Shown piece after piece: positions 45,635 through 57,330 of a DNA stretch of 64,000 bases. This DNA is from Ceratotherium simum simum. Lineage: Eukaryota > Chordata > Mammalia > Perissodactyla > Rhinocerotidae. Every line of letters begins with the position of its first letter. Position 1 is the stretch's first letter. The notes beneath the pieces are model-generated. The model made no database searches, had not been told where the DNA came from, and saw nothing but the letters and a program-made list of their open reading frames with translations. Made by a program: the position numbers and the translations under genes. The DNA is taken from positions 18,939,559 through 19,003,558 of the forward strand of contig NW_004454197.1 of assembly GCF_000283155.1 (NCBI RefSeq). The letters are read 5' to 3'.

Positions 45635-48217
45635 GCTGGTGACATCAGCAAGAGGGCCGAATAAAACATCCCTCATCATATTCCCCCTCGACAACAAGAA
45701 CTTGGCATCCATCCATGGACAGTAGTGCCTTTGTGGAACTATAGGATCCAGCACCACATGCCAAAAGGAGCTGGGAGAAGTACCACCCACCCATGTGTCA
45801 GGTAATAGGCACACAGATCTCTGTCCCAGCTGTGGACGCTACAGTGACCTGTGAACCAGCTACAGTCCCTCTCAACCACGGTCCAGGAGCCCCTAGAGAA
45901 CATTGTCTTAGATAATCACTCATGGATGAGAAAGCCTTTGTGGAAGTCCAGGAGTCCAGCAGAGAAGTTTCAGCACACCATTGCAACAAAGACAGTAAGA
46001 AGAACAGTTTAACTTTACCCACATCACCCTTTCCCCAAGGCAGCACAGCTCAATGCCAAGAGAGATCTTCCTCAGCCATGATTTCTCCTGTGGGCAAAAG
46101 TGAGAGCGTGTGAGTGAGAGCCTGGCTTCCCTAGCTGTGCAGAACACTGCCAAAGAGACCTGTTTGTCTCTCCTCTCATCCAAAGTAGTGAGTCGTCATC
46201 TTCACAACTGGGAGACAGGAAGAGGTTATGAGTGGCAAATAGGACTGTCAGAGAATATTAAAGGGATGTGGATCCTACTAATTAGGTAATGGACTCCATC
46301 ATGAAGACTGTCCACAAGCCACTAGGGACACCATGCCCATGGATTCCACCAACTGGCCCATGGGCATCTCCAGCACTCTGCATACCTCAACTTTACACAC
46401 CCCCACCTTGTGGCCGGCTCCCTCTGCATGCTCTTGATGATGCTGAGAGCAAGCTTTGGTAGGTGGCTACTGAGCATGCAAAGAAAGTTGTCTTAAATCT
46501 GCAAGCCAGGGAAAGACCACAAACTTGAGCTTTAGCAGTGTCCTTAGGAAAGCAAAAGGGAGCCTGTCAGCACCCAACCTGCTGTGTTGCAGTAACGAGA
46601 GAAGGCATACAAGCTTAAGAATTCTGCCACAAGAAGGACAAGAAGTGTTGAGCAAGTGTATCCATAGAAGGTCCTAGAAAGTCTCAGAACTCCTAGCAAG
46701 GCTGACAGAAGGTATTTCTCTCCTAAAGTCAGTCAGTAAAGACTGAAGGAGTTGACTGCTACTTCAAATGTGAAGACAGCAATGCAAGAGTTCAAGAAAT
46801 ATGAAAAATCAAGGAAACATGACACTACCAAAGGATCATAATAATCTTCCAGTAACCAACCCTAAAGACATGGAGATCTGCAATTTATCCAATAAAGAAT
46901 TCAAAATAGCTGTTTTAAGGCAGCTCAGTGTGCTACAAGAAAACACAGAAAGACAATTCTACAAGATCAGGAACATAATATACAACTAAAATGAGAAGTA
47001 TACAAAGAGATATAAATCACAAAAAAAGAACCAAACAGAAATTCTGGGGCTGAAGAATACAATGAATGAAATGTAAAGTGCAATATAGAGAATTAATAGA
47101 AGAATGGATCAAGCACCAGGAAGAACCTGTGAATTAGAAGACAGAACCTTTGAAATTATTCAGTCAGAAGAGAACAAAGAAAAAAGAATGAAAAAAAGTA
47201 AAGAAAGCCTATGTGATTGATATAATACCATCAAAAGTGAATTATTGGAGTCCCAGAAGGAGAAGAAAGAAAGAAGTGGGTAGAAAGCTAATTTCAAGAA
47301 ATAATGGCTGAGAAGTTCATAAATCTGGAGAGAGATTTGGACATCTAAGTTCATGAACCTCATAGGTACCCAAACAAACTCAATTTAAAAAGAGCTTTGT
47401 CCAATAACATGTTTTCTAAAAATGTCAAAAAACAAAGACAGAGAGAATCTTAAAAGCTGCAAGTGAAAAGAAGCTTGTAACTTACAAAGGAACCCCCAAA
47501 AGGCTATCACTGGAAGTCTCAGCACAAATCTTACAGGCCAGGAGGGAGTGGAATGATATATGCAAAGTGCTGAAAGAACAAAACTGCCAACTAAGAATAC
47601 CGTATCTTGCAAATTTGTCCTTCAGAAATCAAGGAGAGATCAAGACTTTCCCAGACAAACAAAAGCTAAAGGAGCTCCACCACTAGACCCGCCTTACAAG
47701 AAATGCTGAAAGGAGGTCTTCAAGCCGAAAGGAAATGATATTAATTAGTAACATGAAAATATATAACATACTGGTAAAGGTAAGTATATAGTCGAATTTA
47801 GAAAATTCTAATACTGTAATATGGTGGAGTGTTAACCACTTAAATTTAGGATAATGGTTAAAGGACAAAAGTATTCAAAATAACTATAGCTACAGTAATT
47901 TGTTAATGAATACATAATATAAAAAGAGGTAAATTGTGACGTTGAAAACATAAAAGGGGAGGTAAAAGGGTAGAATTTTTGCATGTAATCGAAGTTAAGT
48001 TATCAGTGTAAAAATAGACTATTTTATCTATAAGATGTTTGTGTAAGCCTCATGTTAACCACAAAGTAAAAACAAAAACGTACGGTAGATACGCAAAAGA
48101 CAAAGAGAAGGGAATCAAAGCAACCACTGCAAAAAATCATCATCTCACAAAGGAAGACTACAAGATAGGATAAAAGGAACAAGGGAACTACAAAACTGCC
48201 AAACAAATGTTAATAAG

Positions 48218-48961
48218 ATGGCATTAATAACTCCTTACCTATCAATAATTACTCTAAATGTAAATGTATTTTATTCTCCAAACAAAAAGCACAGAGCGAT
48301 TGAATGGATTAAAAAAAAAAAACGAGATCTAACTATATGCTGCCTACAAGAACTCACTTCAGCTTTAAGGACACACACAGCTCAAAGTGCAGGGACAGCA
48401 AAAGATATTCCATGGAAAATGGAATGGAAACCAAAAGAGAGCAGGAGTAGCTATACTTATACAAGACAAAAAAGACTTTAAATCAAAAACTGTAACAAGA
48501 GACAAAAAAGGTCATTATATAATGATACAAGAGGTCAATTCAACACGAAGATATAACAATCATAAATATGTATGCATTCAACATTGGAGCACCTAAATAT
48601 ATAAGCAAACACTAACAGATCTGAAGGAAGATGCAGATGACAATATAATAGCAGAAGGGGACTTTAATACCCCACTTTCAACAATGGTAGATCATCCAGA
48701 CAAATTGTCCACAGAATGAATGTACATCAACATAGTAAAGGCCATATTTGACAAGCCCATAGTTAACATCATATTCAACGGTGAAATGCTGAAAGCTTTT
48801 CCTCTATGATCAAGAACAAGGGTGGGGGGCACTCTCACCAATCCTATTCACCATAGTACTGGAAGTCCTAGGTAGAGCAATTAGGCAAGAAAAAGAAATA
48901 AAAGCATCCAATTCAGAAAGGAAGAAGTAAAATTGTCTCCATTTGCAGCTGACACAATCTT
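48218..48961 (+). pseudogene. L1 ORF2 remnant with endonuclease-to-RT deletion
   Basis: Endonuclease blocks (ELTSA near 48342, a 'gcttccatggaaaatgg'-type block, GDFNTPLSTM at about 48658) run to about 48718. Then YINIVKAIFDKPIVNIIFNG (from about 48720) belongs to the late RT region. About 1.1-1.2 kb of ORF2 between them is missing. Downstream, the catalytic box reads FAAD (48940-48951) where an active L1 has FADD. Dead gene. Confidence 0.8.
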
Positions 48962-49506
48962 TTTTCTTTTAATTGCAATAACATGGGTTTATAACATTGT
49001 ATAAATTTCAGGTGTACATCATTATATTTCTATTTCTACATAGATTACATCATGCTCACCACCCAAATACTAATTACAATCCATCACCACACACATGTGC
49101 CTAATCATCCCTTTTGCCCCCTCCTTCCCCTCCTCCCTTCTGGTAACCACCAATCCAATCTCTGTCTCTACATGTTTGTTTGTTGTCGTTTTTATCATCT
49201 ACTTATAAGATCATACAGCATTTGACCTTCTCCCTCTGACTTATTTTGCTTAGCATAATACCCTCAATGTCTATCCATGTTGTCACAAATGGCTGGATTT
49301 CATTGTTTCTTATGGCTGAGTAGTATTCCATTGTGTATATATACCACATCTTCTTCATCCATTCGTGCCTTGATGGGCACTTAGGTTGCTTCCAAGTCTT
49401 GGCTATTGTGCATAATGCTGCAGTGAACACAGGGGTGCATGTATCTTTACGCATTGGTGTTTTCATGTTCTTTGGATAAATACTCAGCAGTGGAATAGCT
49501 GGATCG
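48962..49506 (-). mobile_element. Opposite-strand young L1 3' end, inserted in L1
   Basis: Reading the reverse strand: from 49506 down, an open ORF2 C-terminal frame (49203-49466) with CTPVFTAALCTIAKTWKQPK, then EWMKKMWYIYTMEYYSAIRN and a stop, followed by a 3' UTR to poly(A) (poly(T) at 48961-48970). The open reading over 87 codons suggests it is younger than its host. Short flanks AATCTT (48956-48961 and 49507-49512). Confidence 0.85.
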
Positions 49507-50446
49507 AATCTTATATAAGGAAAATCCTAAAGACTCCATCAAAAAACTGTTAGAACTAATCAATAAATTCAGTAAAGTTGTAGGATACAAAATTAACATA
49601 CAGAAGTCAGTTGTATTTCTATAGACTAAAAATGAAATATCTGAAACAGAAGTTAAGAAAACAATCCTATTCACAATAGGGAATACTTAGGAATAAATAC
49701 TTAGAAATAAATAAAATACTTAGGAATAAATTTAATCAAGGAGGGAAAAGATCTGTACACTGAAAACTATAAGACTTTGATGAGAGAAACTGAAGAAGAC
49801 ACAAATAAATGGAAAGATATCCTGTCTTCATGTATCTCCAGAATTAGTATCGTTAAAATGTCCATACTACTCAAAGCCATCTACAGATTCAGTGCAATTT
49901 CTACCAAAATCTCAATGATATTTTTCACAGAAATAGAAAAAATAATTCATATGGAACCAAAAAGACCCTGAATAGCCACAGCAATACTGAGAAAGAACAA
50001 AACTGGAGGACCAAATTTCCTGATTTCAATGTACACTACAAAGCTAGAGTGATCAAAACAGTATGTTACTGGTATCAAAATAGACACATAGATCAATGGA
50101 ACAGAATAGAAAGCCCAGAAATAAACCCGCACATGTATGGTCAACAAATATATGACAAGGAAGCCAAGAATATTTAACAGGGAAAAGATAGTCTCTTCAA
50201 TAAATGTTGTTATAAAACTGTATAATCACATGAAAAAAAAAATGAAATTGGACCCCTATCTTACACCATTCACAAAAATATCTTGAAATTGATTAAAGAC
50301 TTAAATGTAAGACCTGAAACTGTAAAACTCCTAGAAGAAACACAGGGGAAAAGCTCTATAACATTGGTCTTGGCAATGATTTTTTGGATTTCACAGCAAA
50401 AGCACAAGCAACAAATGCAAAAATAAATAAGTGGGACTGCATCCAA
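49507..50446 (+). pseudogene. Second L1 ORF2 C-terminal part
   Basis: 'ttagaactaatcaataaattcagtaaag' (49550), 'gaataaatttaatcaagg' (49725), a 'ccatactactcaaagccatctacag' block (49862), 'atagatcaatggaacagaatag' (50087) and 'cttggcaatgattttttgg' (50368) are L1 ORF2 landmarks. A small local duplication of ACTTAGGAATAAAT occurs around 49685-49735. Frameshifted. Confidence 0.8.
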
Positions 50447-50615
50447 GTAAATGTTCTCACCCACACAAAAATGATAAACATGTGAGGTGATGGATGTGTT
50501 AATTAATTAGATAGGGGGAATCTTTTCACAATGTATATCAAATCAACACAATGTACACTTCAAATATCTTAGAATTTTATTTGTCAATTATACTTCAATA
50601 AAGCTGAAATTAAAA
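50447..50615 (+). repeat. Short L1 3'-end scrap inserted in L1
   Basis: 'gtgaggtgatggatgtgttaattaattag', 'gggaatcttttcacaatgtatatc' and 'ttatttgtcaattatacttcaataaagctg' plus poly(A) form an L1 3' terminus. It interrupts the host at 'ggactgcatccaa' and the host resumes at 'caatgaaaagacaacc', with about 40 bp of expected host sequence not visible. Confidence 0.7.
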
Positions 50616-51228
50616 AAAAATAAAATACAATGAAAAGACAACCTATGGAATGGAAGAAAATATTTATATACCATCTATCTGGTAAGTGTTTAATATCCAA
50701 AATATAGAAAGAACTCATGCAACTCAATAGCAAAAAATAAACAATCCAATTAAAAAATGGGCAGAAGACCTGAATAGACATTTTTTCAAAAAGACATACA
50801 AATGGCCAATAGGTATATGAAAAGATGCTCAACATCACTAGTCATCAGGGAAATGCAAATCAAAACCACAATGAAATATCACCTCACACCTGTTAGAATG
50901 GCTGTTACCAAAACGACAAGAGCCAACAAGTGCTGGCGGGGATGTGGGGGAAAAAGAACCCTCATGCACTGTTGCTGGGAAGGTAAATTCATGCAGCCAC
51001 CATGGAAAACAGTATGAAAGTTCCTCAAAAACTTAAAAATAGAACTACTATATGATCCAGCTATCCCACTTCTGGGTATATATTCAAAGGAAATGAAGTC
51101 ATGATATTGAAGAGATACCTGACTCTCATATTTATTGCAGCATTATTCGCAACAGCTAAGATATGGAAACAACCTAAGTCTGTCTACAGATAAATAATCA
51201 AAGAAGATTAAAGAAGATGTGATGTATT

Positions 51229-51260
<32 letters not shown>

Positions 51261-51722
51261 ATGGAATATCATTTTTGACAAAATAGATGAATTTTGAAGG
51301 CACTATGCTAAGTGAAATAAGTCACACAGAGAAAGACAAATACTGTATGATATCAAGTATATGTGGAATATAAAAAAGCTGAACTCATACCAACAGTAGT
51401 ATGGTGGCTGCCAGGGGGACTGGGGGGGAAATGGGGAGATGTCAGTCAAAGGGTTATAACATGAATAAGTTCTAGAGATTTAACATACAGCACAGTGACT
51501 ATAGTTGGCAATATTGTATTATATACTTGAAAGTTGCTAAGAGAGTAGATCTTAAATGTTCTCATCACAAAAAAGAAATAGTAATTATGTGAGGCAATGG
51601 AGGTGTTAACTAACCCTACTGTGGTAATCATTTCACAATATATAAGTGTAGCAACTCATCACGTTGTACTCCTTAAACTTACCCAGTGTTACATGTCAAT
51701 TATATCTCAATAAAGCTGGGGA
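50616..51722 (+). repeat. Second L1 3' end
   Basis: 'gggcagaagacctgaatagac' (50759), 'aaatgcaaatcaaaaccacaatg' (50851), 'ggtatatattcaaagg' (51077), a (TA)n(CA)n stretch at 51229-51260 and the terminal block with TTGTACTCCTTAAAC. No frame. Confidence 0.85.
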
Positions 51723-52245
51723 AAAAAGATATAGTAGGAGTTTTTTCAGCAAAGGAAACAGGAACAACCTAGCATGATGGTTAAAGACCTTCCCCCCAAT
51801 CGTATTTCTTAAAGACAGAGATAGTCGTATAGTACTCCAGTTTTATCTATGTAATTTAATTTACATAGATTACATAATTTACATCCAAGCAATTTAATTT
51901 CTCCCTGTAAATCTCAAGATATGAACCCTTGTTTAAAAAAAATAGTAAATGAACAAAGGTAGTTGATCTGATGAAATCTGACACCATCATGAGGACTATC
52001 ATCTATCATTAATGCAACGTGATCTTGCTTGACACTTGAGATTCTATCTTCTAACTCCAAACTGGAACTAATTTAAAAAGCATAGGTAAACATGTTCTGA
52101 TTGGAAACCAGCTGACTGCTGTCAATAAGAAACATTTTATGCCTCTGTTTTCCTAAAATTGCTTCATGTCAGATATTCCTCTGTGACTGCTAATGTTATC
52201 CACCAACGTATCTCTCAAAGCATGCGAGAAATTAAAAGAAGAGCA
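51723..52245. other. Unique sequence
   Basis: 'taatttacatagattacataatttacat' local inverted-like AT repeat near 51850-51885. No gene was recognised. Confidence 0.4.
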
Positions 52246-52446
52246 TGGGGGCCACATCTGGCTTGCCCCGTGTTTTTGTAAATAAAGTTTTTTTGGAACC
52301 CACCAACACTCACTCATTTACATATGTCTGTGGCTGCTTTCATGGTGCAATGGCAGAGCTGAGTACTTGAGACAGAGTTCATAACTCACAAAGCCTAAAA
52401 TACTTACTCTCCAGCCCTTCACAGAAAAAGTTTGCCCATGCCTGAT
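52246..52446 (-). mobile_element. hAT-Charlie-type MITE
   Basis: Reverse-strand reading: GGCAAACTTTTTCTGTGAAGGG, AGTAAGTATTTTAGGC, 'tcagctctgccattgcacc', AAAGCAGCCACAGACATATG and AACTTTATTTACAAAAACA, the order of a common Charlie-type non-autonomous element. The forward strand shows it as TTTTTGTAAATAAAG...GCCCATGCCTG. Exact subfamily not assigned. Confidence 0.75.
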
Positions 52447-52454
52447 ATACAATT

Positions 52455-52692
52455 TAGCTGAGTATTTTCCATGCCCCAGGCACTTATGCTAAGCCTATTT
52501 TGTACACCAGCTATTGAATCCCCATAATAATTTCACAAAACAGGGACTATTATAACTTGCCTTATACAGATCAGAAAGAATGAGGTCAATAGAGATTCAC
52601 TCATTTGTTCAAACTCCCTCAGGTAGTAATCCAGGATTTGAATCTCGGTCCTCTAAGCAGAGTCTATTCGCTGAAGCATTACATTAGGCAGC
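52455..52692 (-). repeat. MIR SINE (antisense)
   Basis: 'gccccaggcacttatgctaagc', 'gaatccccataataatttcac', 'acagatcagaaagaatgagg' and 'ggatttgaatctcggtcc' follow antisense MIR order. Confidence 0.75.
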
Positions 52693-52857
52693 TTTCTTTG
52701 ATAGGACAGCGATCATCGCAGGTCATTAAAAACTAAGTAGAATTCATTGAATCCCACTGGGGAAGAGGAGAAGGGAAAGAATGAGGTTCAGCTCACCCAC
52801 TTCATCTATTAAGACCAGAGAGTATAAAACTTTATTAGATCAAGTCAATGTACAATC

Positions 52858-53076
52858 ATTTTTTTTAAGTTTGCTTTATAAGCTTATTTATTTATTTATT
52901 CCCCCCCCACCAGTAGATAGTTGTATGTCATAGCTGCACATCCTTCTAGTTGCTGTATGTGGGACGCGGCCTCAGCATGGCCAGAGAAGCGCTGCGTCGG
53001 TGCGCGCCCGGGATGCGAACCTGGGCCGCCAGCAGTGGAGCACACGCACTTAACCGCTAAGCCACAGGGCCGGCCC
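52858..53076 (-). mobile_element. ERE SINE, second type (antisense)
   Basis: T-rich tail with TTTATTTATTTATT, CCAGTAGATAGTTGTATG, CTTCTAGTTGCTGTATGTG, B box region CCCGGGATGCGAACC, and head ending AGGGCCGGCCC. Flanks 52845-52857 and 53077-53089 (TCAATGTACAATC / TCAACATACAATC) match 11 of 13. The 153-codon reverse frame at 52896-53357 starts in flanking DNA and reads into this SINE; it is not a gene. Confidence 0.93.
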
Positions 53077-53089
53077 TCAACATACAATC

Positions 53090-55834
53090 TAAATGCCACA
53101 AATAAATGACAGACAAGTAAGTGAGATGCAACATCCAATAGAGATAACATCAGAGGGAAAGCAAGATTGAAAAGATGGAGACCAGGGAGAGAGAGGCAGA
53201 GGGAAAACTGGAAAGGGAGAGTAGGTGAGTGGTATAGCTTCAAACAGCGAGCCCTGAGCCCTGCCTCCCATCTCACCTTTTTCGTCCCTGTGTGCCCTGC
53301 TAGGCTTTGCTCTGTATAAGGTTCCAACAAGGAGAAAGTAGGCACCCTTTCTTTCAATTATTAAAAAACTAAAAAATAATAAAATAAAATAAAACAACAT
53401 TTTCAGTCATCATACCTGGAGACCTTTTCAAATTGATCCCTGGTCACACATTATTTCAGTTCAAAGGCACAGTGACTTTGGTGTGCCAGGCCCTGTGACG
53501 GACACTGCAGAACCCCTTACAAGGCTGAGCAAGACCCTGCCCAGGCCAGACGCCAGCTTCCTGGCCTCTTCCTCAGCCATTCCTCTGCTCTTTTATTTCC
53601 CTCTCTGGCTTGGCCCCTTGGCTAAGCTGGGTTTGTGCATTTGTTTTTTTGAGTACCACATACTTTGATCCTTAGCATACATTTTTCCTGTGTTTTGCAC
53701 AAGGTGATTGAAAATCCTATCTCGGCTTTCTGTAAATTATTGCTTTGTCATTTTTCTTTTTGTCCTAGCAAGGCTTGGGTTTTGTCAAGATTCTCTTTTC
53801 TAAACTAGAACTACTTCAGAACATAAGTAGGTTTTTTTTCCATCTTTTTCCTTTCTGTATCATTATCTCGATATACACAATGTTAAAGAGACACAAAAAG
53901 GGTCCCAGGCTTAGGCAAAAGTCCCTCTTTTGTGAAATTTAGCATGAAGCTCTTACAGACTGAAAACTCTGGCAAGGATAGCCTTGAAACAAATGAAAGA
54001 CAGGCTTTTACTGCTTTATGAAGCAATCCGAGTGTCCAGTTGCCCTCTGCTCTGGGGTATGTGATGTCCATTCTTATCCGCTCACAGGCTCTGTTGGTTG
54101 GTTGGTTTATCTGTTACAGGCTGCAGAGTTTGGTTCTTGTTTTTAACGAGCAAGTTTTTGAAAATCAGTAAAGGTCAACTTAAAAAAAACAAAACAAAAA
54201 CAGTCTAGATCCTGAGGGCCTCTTCAGAGATCAGAGACTGGGCTGCCCCACTGTGGCCACAAAAGGAGGGGGCTGGGCCAGAGCCGCCTCCTCTCAGCAG
54301 GGCAGGAGCACCCCCAGCAGCCGCACTCACACAGTCGCATCACCTGCTGGCTCCTGGGCGCTTTCAAGTCTTCATCTCCTATGAAGGGGCAACATCTAAA
54401 ATATTTACCAACCCGCAGTGGCCCAGCCACTGCCCCATCTGAACAGACACCTACTGGAAATGGGTTCTGGAAAATCTGTGGCCCATACCTACCCTTTAGT
54501 TGCTAGACTGTACAGCAGTCCAGGGGTCCCCAAAGGCGGGGTTAGCTTGGTGGGAGCAGCAGGGAGTATGGAAGGATAGGTGCCCTCCAGCTGGAAATCA
54601 GCCCTGCCTATACTGCAGCAGACGACTCCTGGCAGAGCTGGTCCAGAGTGGGCTTTGCCTCACTTAAGGACAGCAATTAAATCTATCCCATTCTACATCC
54701 ACCCAAGCATGATGGAAAACAAGCTTGAGATACGGGAGAATTAAGGGAAGAGGCACAACTGGACTATTGACAAGGGTTTGTCCAAATCTGCACCAAAACA
54801 GTAGGTGAAGCGTGTCACAAAAACCCTGTGGGAACATGCAGTCCACATATTAAGCTAACATTCCACTAGGAAGCTTTAGGAAAAAACAAGAGTTTTCTAA
54901 ATTCCCAACATACACTCTAAGGCTGTTAATATCTTACTCCGAAAGCATGAGGCTCAATTCCCATGCTACAAATTTCTATGGAAGAACTTTCTGGGAAAAC
55001 AAAGACAAGAATCTGGTTCAGTTTCAAAAATATCTGCTTCATTTTAATTGATTTTTCTATGTCCAAGAAACATAAAAAGCTCATATTATACATAGAAACT
55101 GCTCACGGACAATAAAGTACATGATAAAATGTTCAAAATCACATCTGGAAACATAATACAGCAATTAAATTTTAAATAATGACAAAAACAAAGTTAAGGC
55201 GGCCCAGTTAATCAATTATATTCGCTTTTTAACTCTCTTATTTATCTCATGACTGTACCAATATAATTAAAGTTATTGGGTAGTTCCTTAATTAGAAAAT
55301 TACTTCTAAGGTATGAAAAGTTATTTTTAGTATTGGTTTCATGTAAGAGAAAACCAGACAACTGTGGATAGTAACTGGATACACTGCCTTCCATACCAGT
55401 TCAGGTCTCAAGCTGTATTTTAATGACTGTGCCCTGAGGCCCCAAACGACTATTCCCTGGGTCAAATTCAGCTGAGAAGCAAATTTTATCAGGTACATTT
55501 GGTGCTTTAAAAAAATGAAATGTGAACGCTTTAGGTGGGGCCTGCAATGCTTAGCTGTGTCTGAGGCCAGCAGTCTTACTCCCTGATCCACCCCACACCC
55601 ACCTTTGGGGGTTCACTCATTCATACTGTCTGTTTGGCCCCCTGAAGTCCAATGAAAGACAGGCCAATGGGAGGACACAAGAAGATGGGTGGATGGTGAC
55701 ACAGCTGAGAAGCCATACACTAAAATGGAGGAATTGTGGTTACTCAGCCAGGAGACAAAAAGGCATCTTCTTGGGATTTTAAGGTTTTGGGAGATGAAGA
55801 GAAGACATATTCCACCTCAGATTCTCAAAACGAG
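53090..55834. other. Long unique stretch, no gene seen
   Basis: About 2.7 kb. GC content rises around 53480-54600 but no CpG-rich promoter or splice-flanked coding exon was recognised. The reverse frame at 54224-54430 is cysteine-rich without a known spacing. 54950-55300 is AT-rich. Confidence 0.45.
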
Positions 55835-55975
55835 AATTGGCATCATCAAGGTCACCCAGGAATGCGTTAGAAATGCAGTTTCAGGCCTCTCCTCAGACTT
55901 ATGAAAATCAGAAATTCTAGAGTGGGGCTGAATAATCCCCAGGGGATTCTGATGCACATGAAAGTTTGAGAACCA
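55835..55975. mobile_element. MER5A-type hAT-Charlie MITE
   Basis: 'gcatcatcaaggtcacccaggaatgcgttagaaatgcag', 'ggcctctcctcagacttatgaaaatcagaaattc', 'gggctgaataatcccc', 'gattctgatgcacatgaaagtttgagaacca' follow the MER5 order. Near-palindromic ends, so strand not assigned. Confidence 0.65.
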
Positions 55976-57194
55976 TTTTCCTAGATGCAAGAGAACAACC
56001 AGGAAAAATAGGTAGAAAATATAGGGCAAGATATTTCAGTTTATAGTAAAGAAGTTTAGTCAAAATCTTTTAGAGATCCCAGATTAAATGGCAGATGGGA
56101 GGGTGGGAGTCAATTCCCCGACACTGGAAGCGTCAACCAGAGGCCAGCAAGGACTCAAACATCAGTGATATTTTGAATTGGATGAACTCAAAGGAGCTTT
56201 CTAATCAGAACAGTCAACAATTCCAGGATTCTAAGTTTTCAAAGCTCTGACTCCTAGCAGAGGAGAAAATTTGATCACAACACGGCATAATGAGAACTGT
56301 TGACCCTAAAAGCTGATAAGGAACCTAATGAAAATGAATACACTGGGAGATACCTGCCAGTGGTGCTGACAATGTGTGAATTCCAAAGCCTCATGAAGCT
56401 CCTTTTAAAATTCTTTTCCTTTTCGTGGAATACTTTGTCAGAGGGCCCATTAAAAAAAAACAAAAAACAAAAAAACAAGTATAGACAAACTCTGTTTAGG
56501 TAAAAAAGAGAAATTTGAGTGAGAATGGGACAATCAGGAGCAATTCTGAAGTTGAATTAATGAGGCCTGCGGCCACCATCTTACAGAGCCATTTGGAGGG
56601 AAGTAGAGCATTCACAGACATAAATTAGTAAAGTCTCTGAACAGAAGTTGAAATTTTTGCATGTGCGTGATTACTGTGATAACCATGAATTAAGAAGTGG
56701 GCATCCGTACACAAAAGATCTGGGGCGCATTACGAAGGACTCACTGAGGCTAGGAGGCACAGGCACGCTACCTGTGCCAGGCCGGGGTAGGGCTTCCTCG
56801 GTTCATTAGTTTTAATAAGGACCTAGAGATTGCCATTAGTTTAATATTTTTGGTTGTACTACATATTCATGTTCAAGTTAGCTGGGTGGTAAATTATTAT
56901 GCTCATTCAAATTATGGAACTGAGTATTCTCAGCTGATCTGTATTTGTCTCTTAAAGAAGCTAAACCAGAGAATCCCACAGATACTGTCACAGGTAAATG
57001 GTTTGCCCATGGTTCTCTGATTTGCCTCCTATAGCCAAGATTCTGGTGTCCAGAGGGAACCCTAAGCTAAACCAACCAAGTAAGTAGCCATTTTAAGGAC
57101 TTTCAGGTGCTCTGGTTTACCATGTTCCAGAGGCATATCCAAACCTGAACCAGGAGTTGAAGGATCCTGGGGGAAATCAAATGTGAGATCCAAT
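55976..57194. other. Unique sequence, no gene seen
   Basis: A short A-rich run at 56450-56476. 56960-57060 might hold a weak MIR remnant. No gene was recognised. Confidence 0.4.
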
Positions 57195-57330
57195 ACAAGC
57201 TGCACCACGCACAACTATAGACTGAGACAAATCACAAAGTCTGCATCTGTAAAATGGGCATAATAATACCTATTTCATATGGCTGGTGTGAGAGAACAAG
57301 AGAATTGTCAATACTCAATATATGTTAGTT
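57195..57330 (+). repeat. MIR SINE fragment
   Basis: 'actgagacaaatcacaaagtctgcatctgtaaaatgggcataataatacctatttcatatgg' with a following 'gtcaatactcaatatatgtta' matches the sense MIR 3' half. Confidence 0.75.

Larger units (their letters stand above)
45635..51722 (+). mobile_element. Second long L1, with internal deletion and two inserts
   Basis: The 5' region starts near GACATCAGCAAGAGGGCC with 'aacttggcatccatccatgg' and 'gccccacatgcc'-type blocks. The ORF1-region block is at 46800-47750, ORF2 endonuclease at 48200-48700, then a jump to late RT, the C-terminal half (49507-50446), and 3' UTR ending TGTCAATTATATCTCAATAAAGCTGGGG. Inserts are a reverse-strand L1 end (48962-49506) and an L1 3' scrap (about 50447-50615). 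All frames are broken. Confidence 0.85.

Noticed and set aside
49203..49466. 87-codon open frame on the reverse strand, as a gene
   Set aside because: Its sequence is the C-terminal end of L1 ORF2 in a 5'-truncated copy, with no promoter or start of its own.
54224..54430. Cysteine-rich 68-codon reverse frame as a small secreted protein
   Set aside because: No signal-peptide pattern, no known cysteine spacing, and GC-rich chance frames are expected here.
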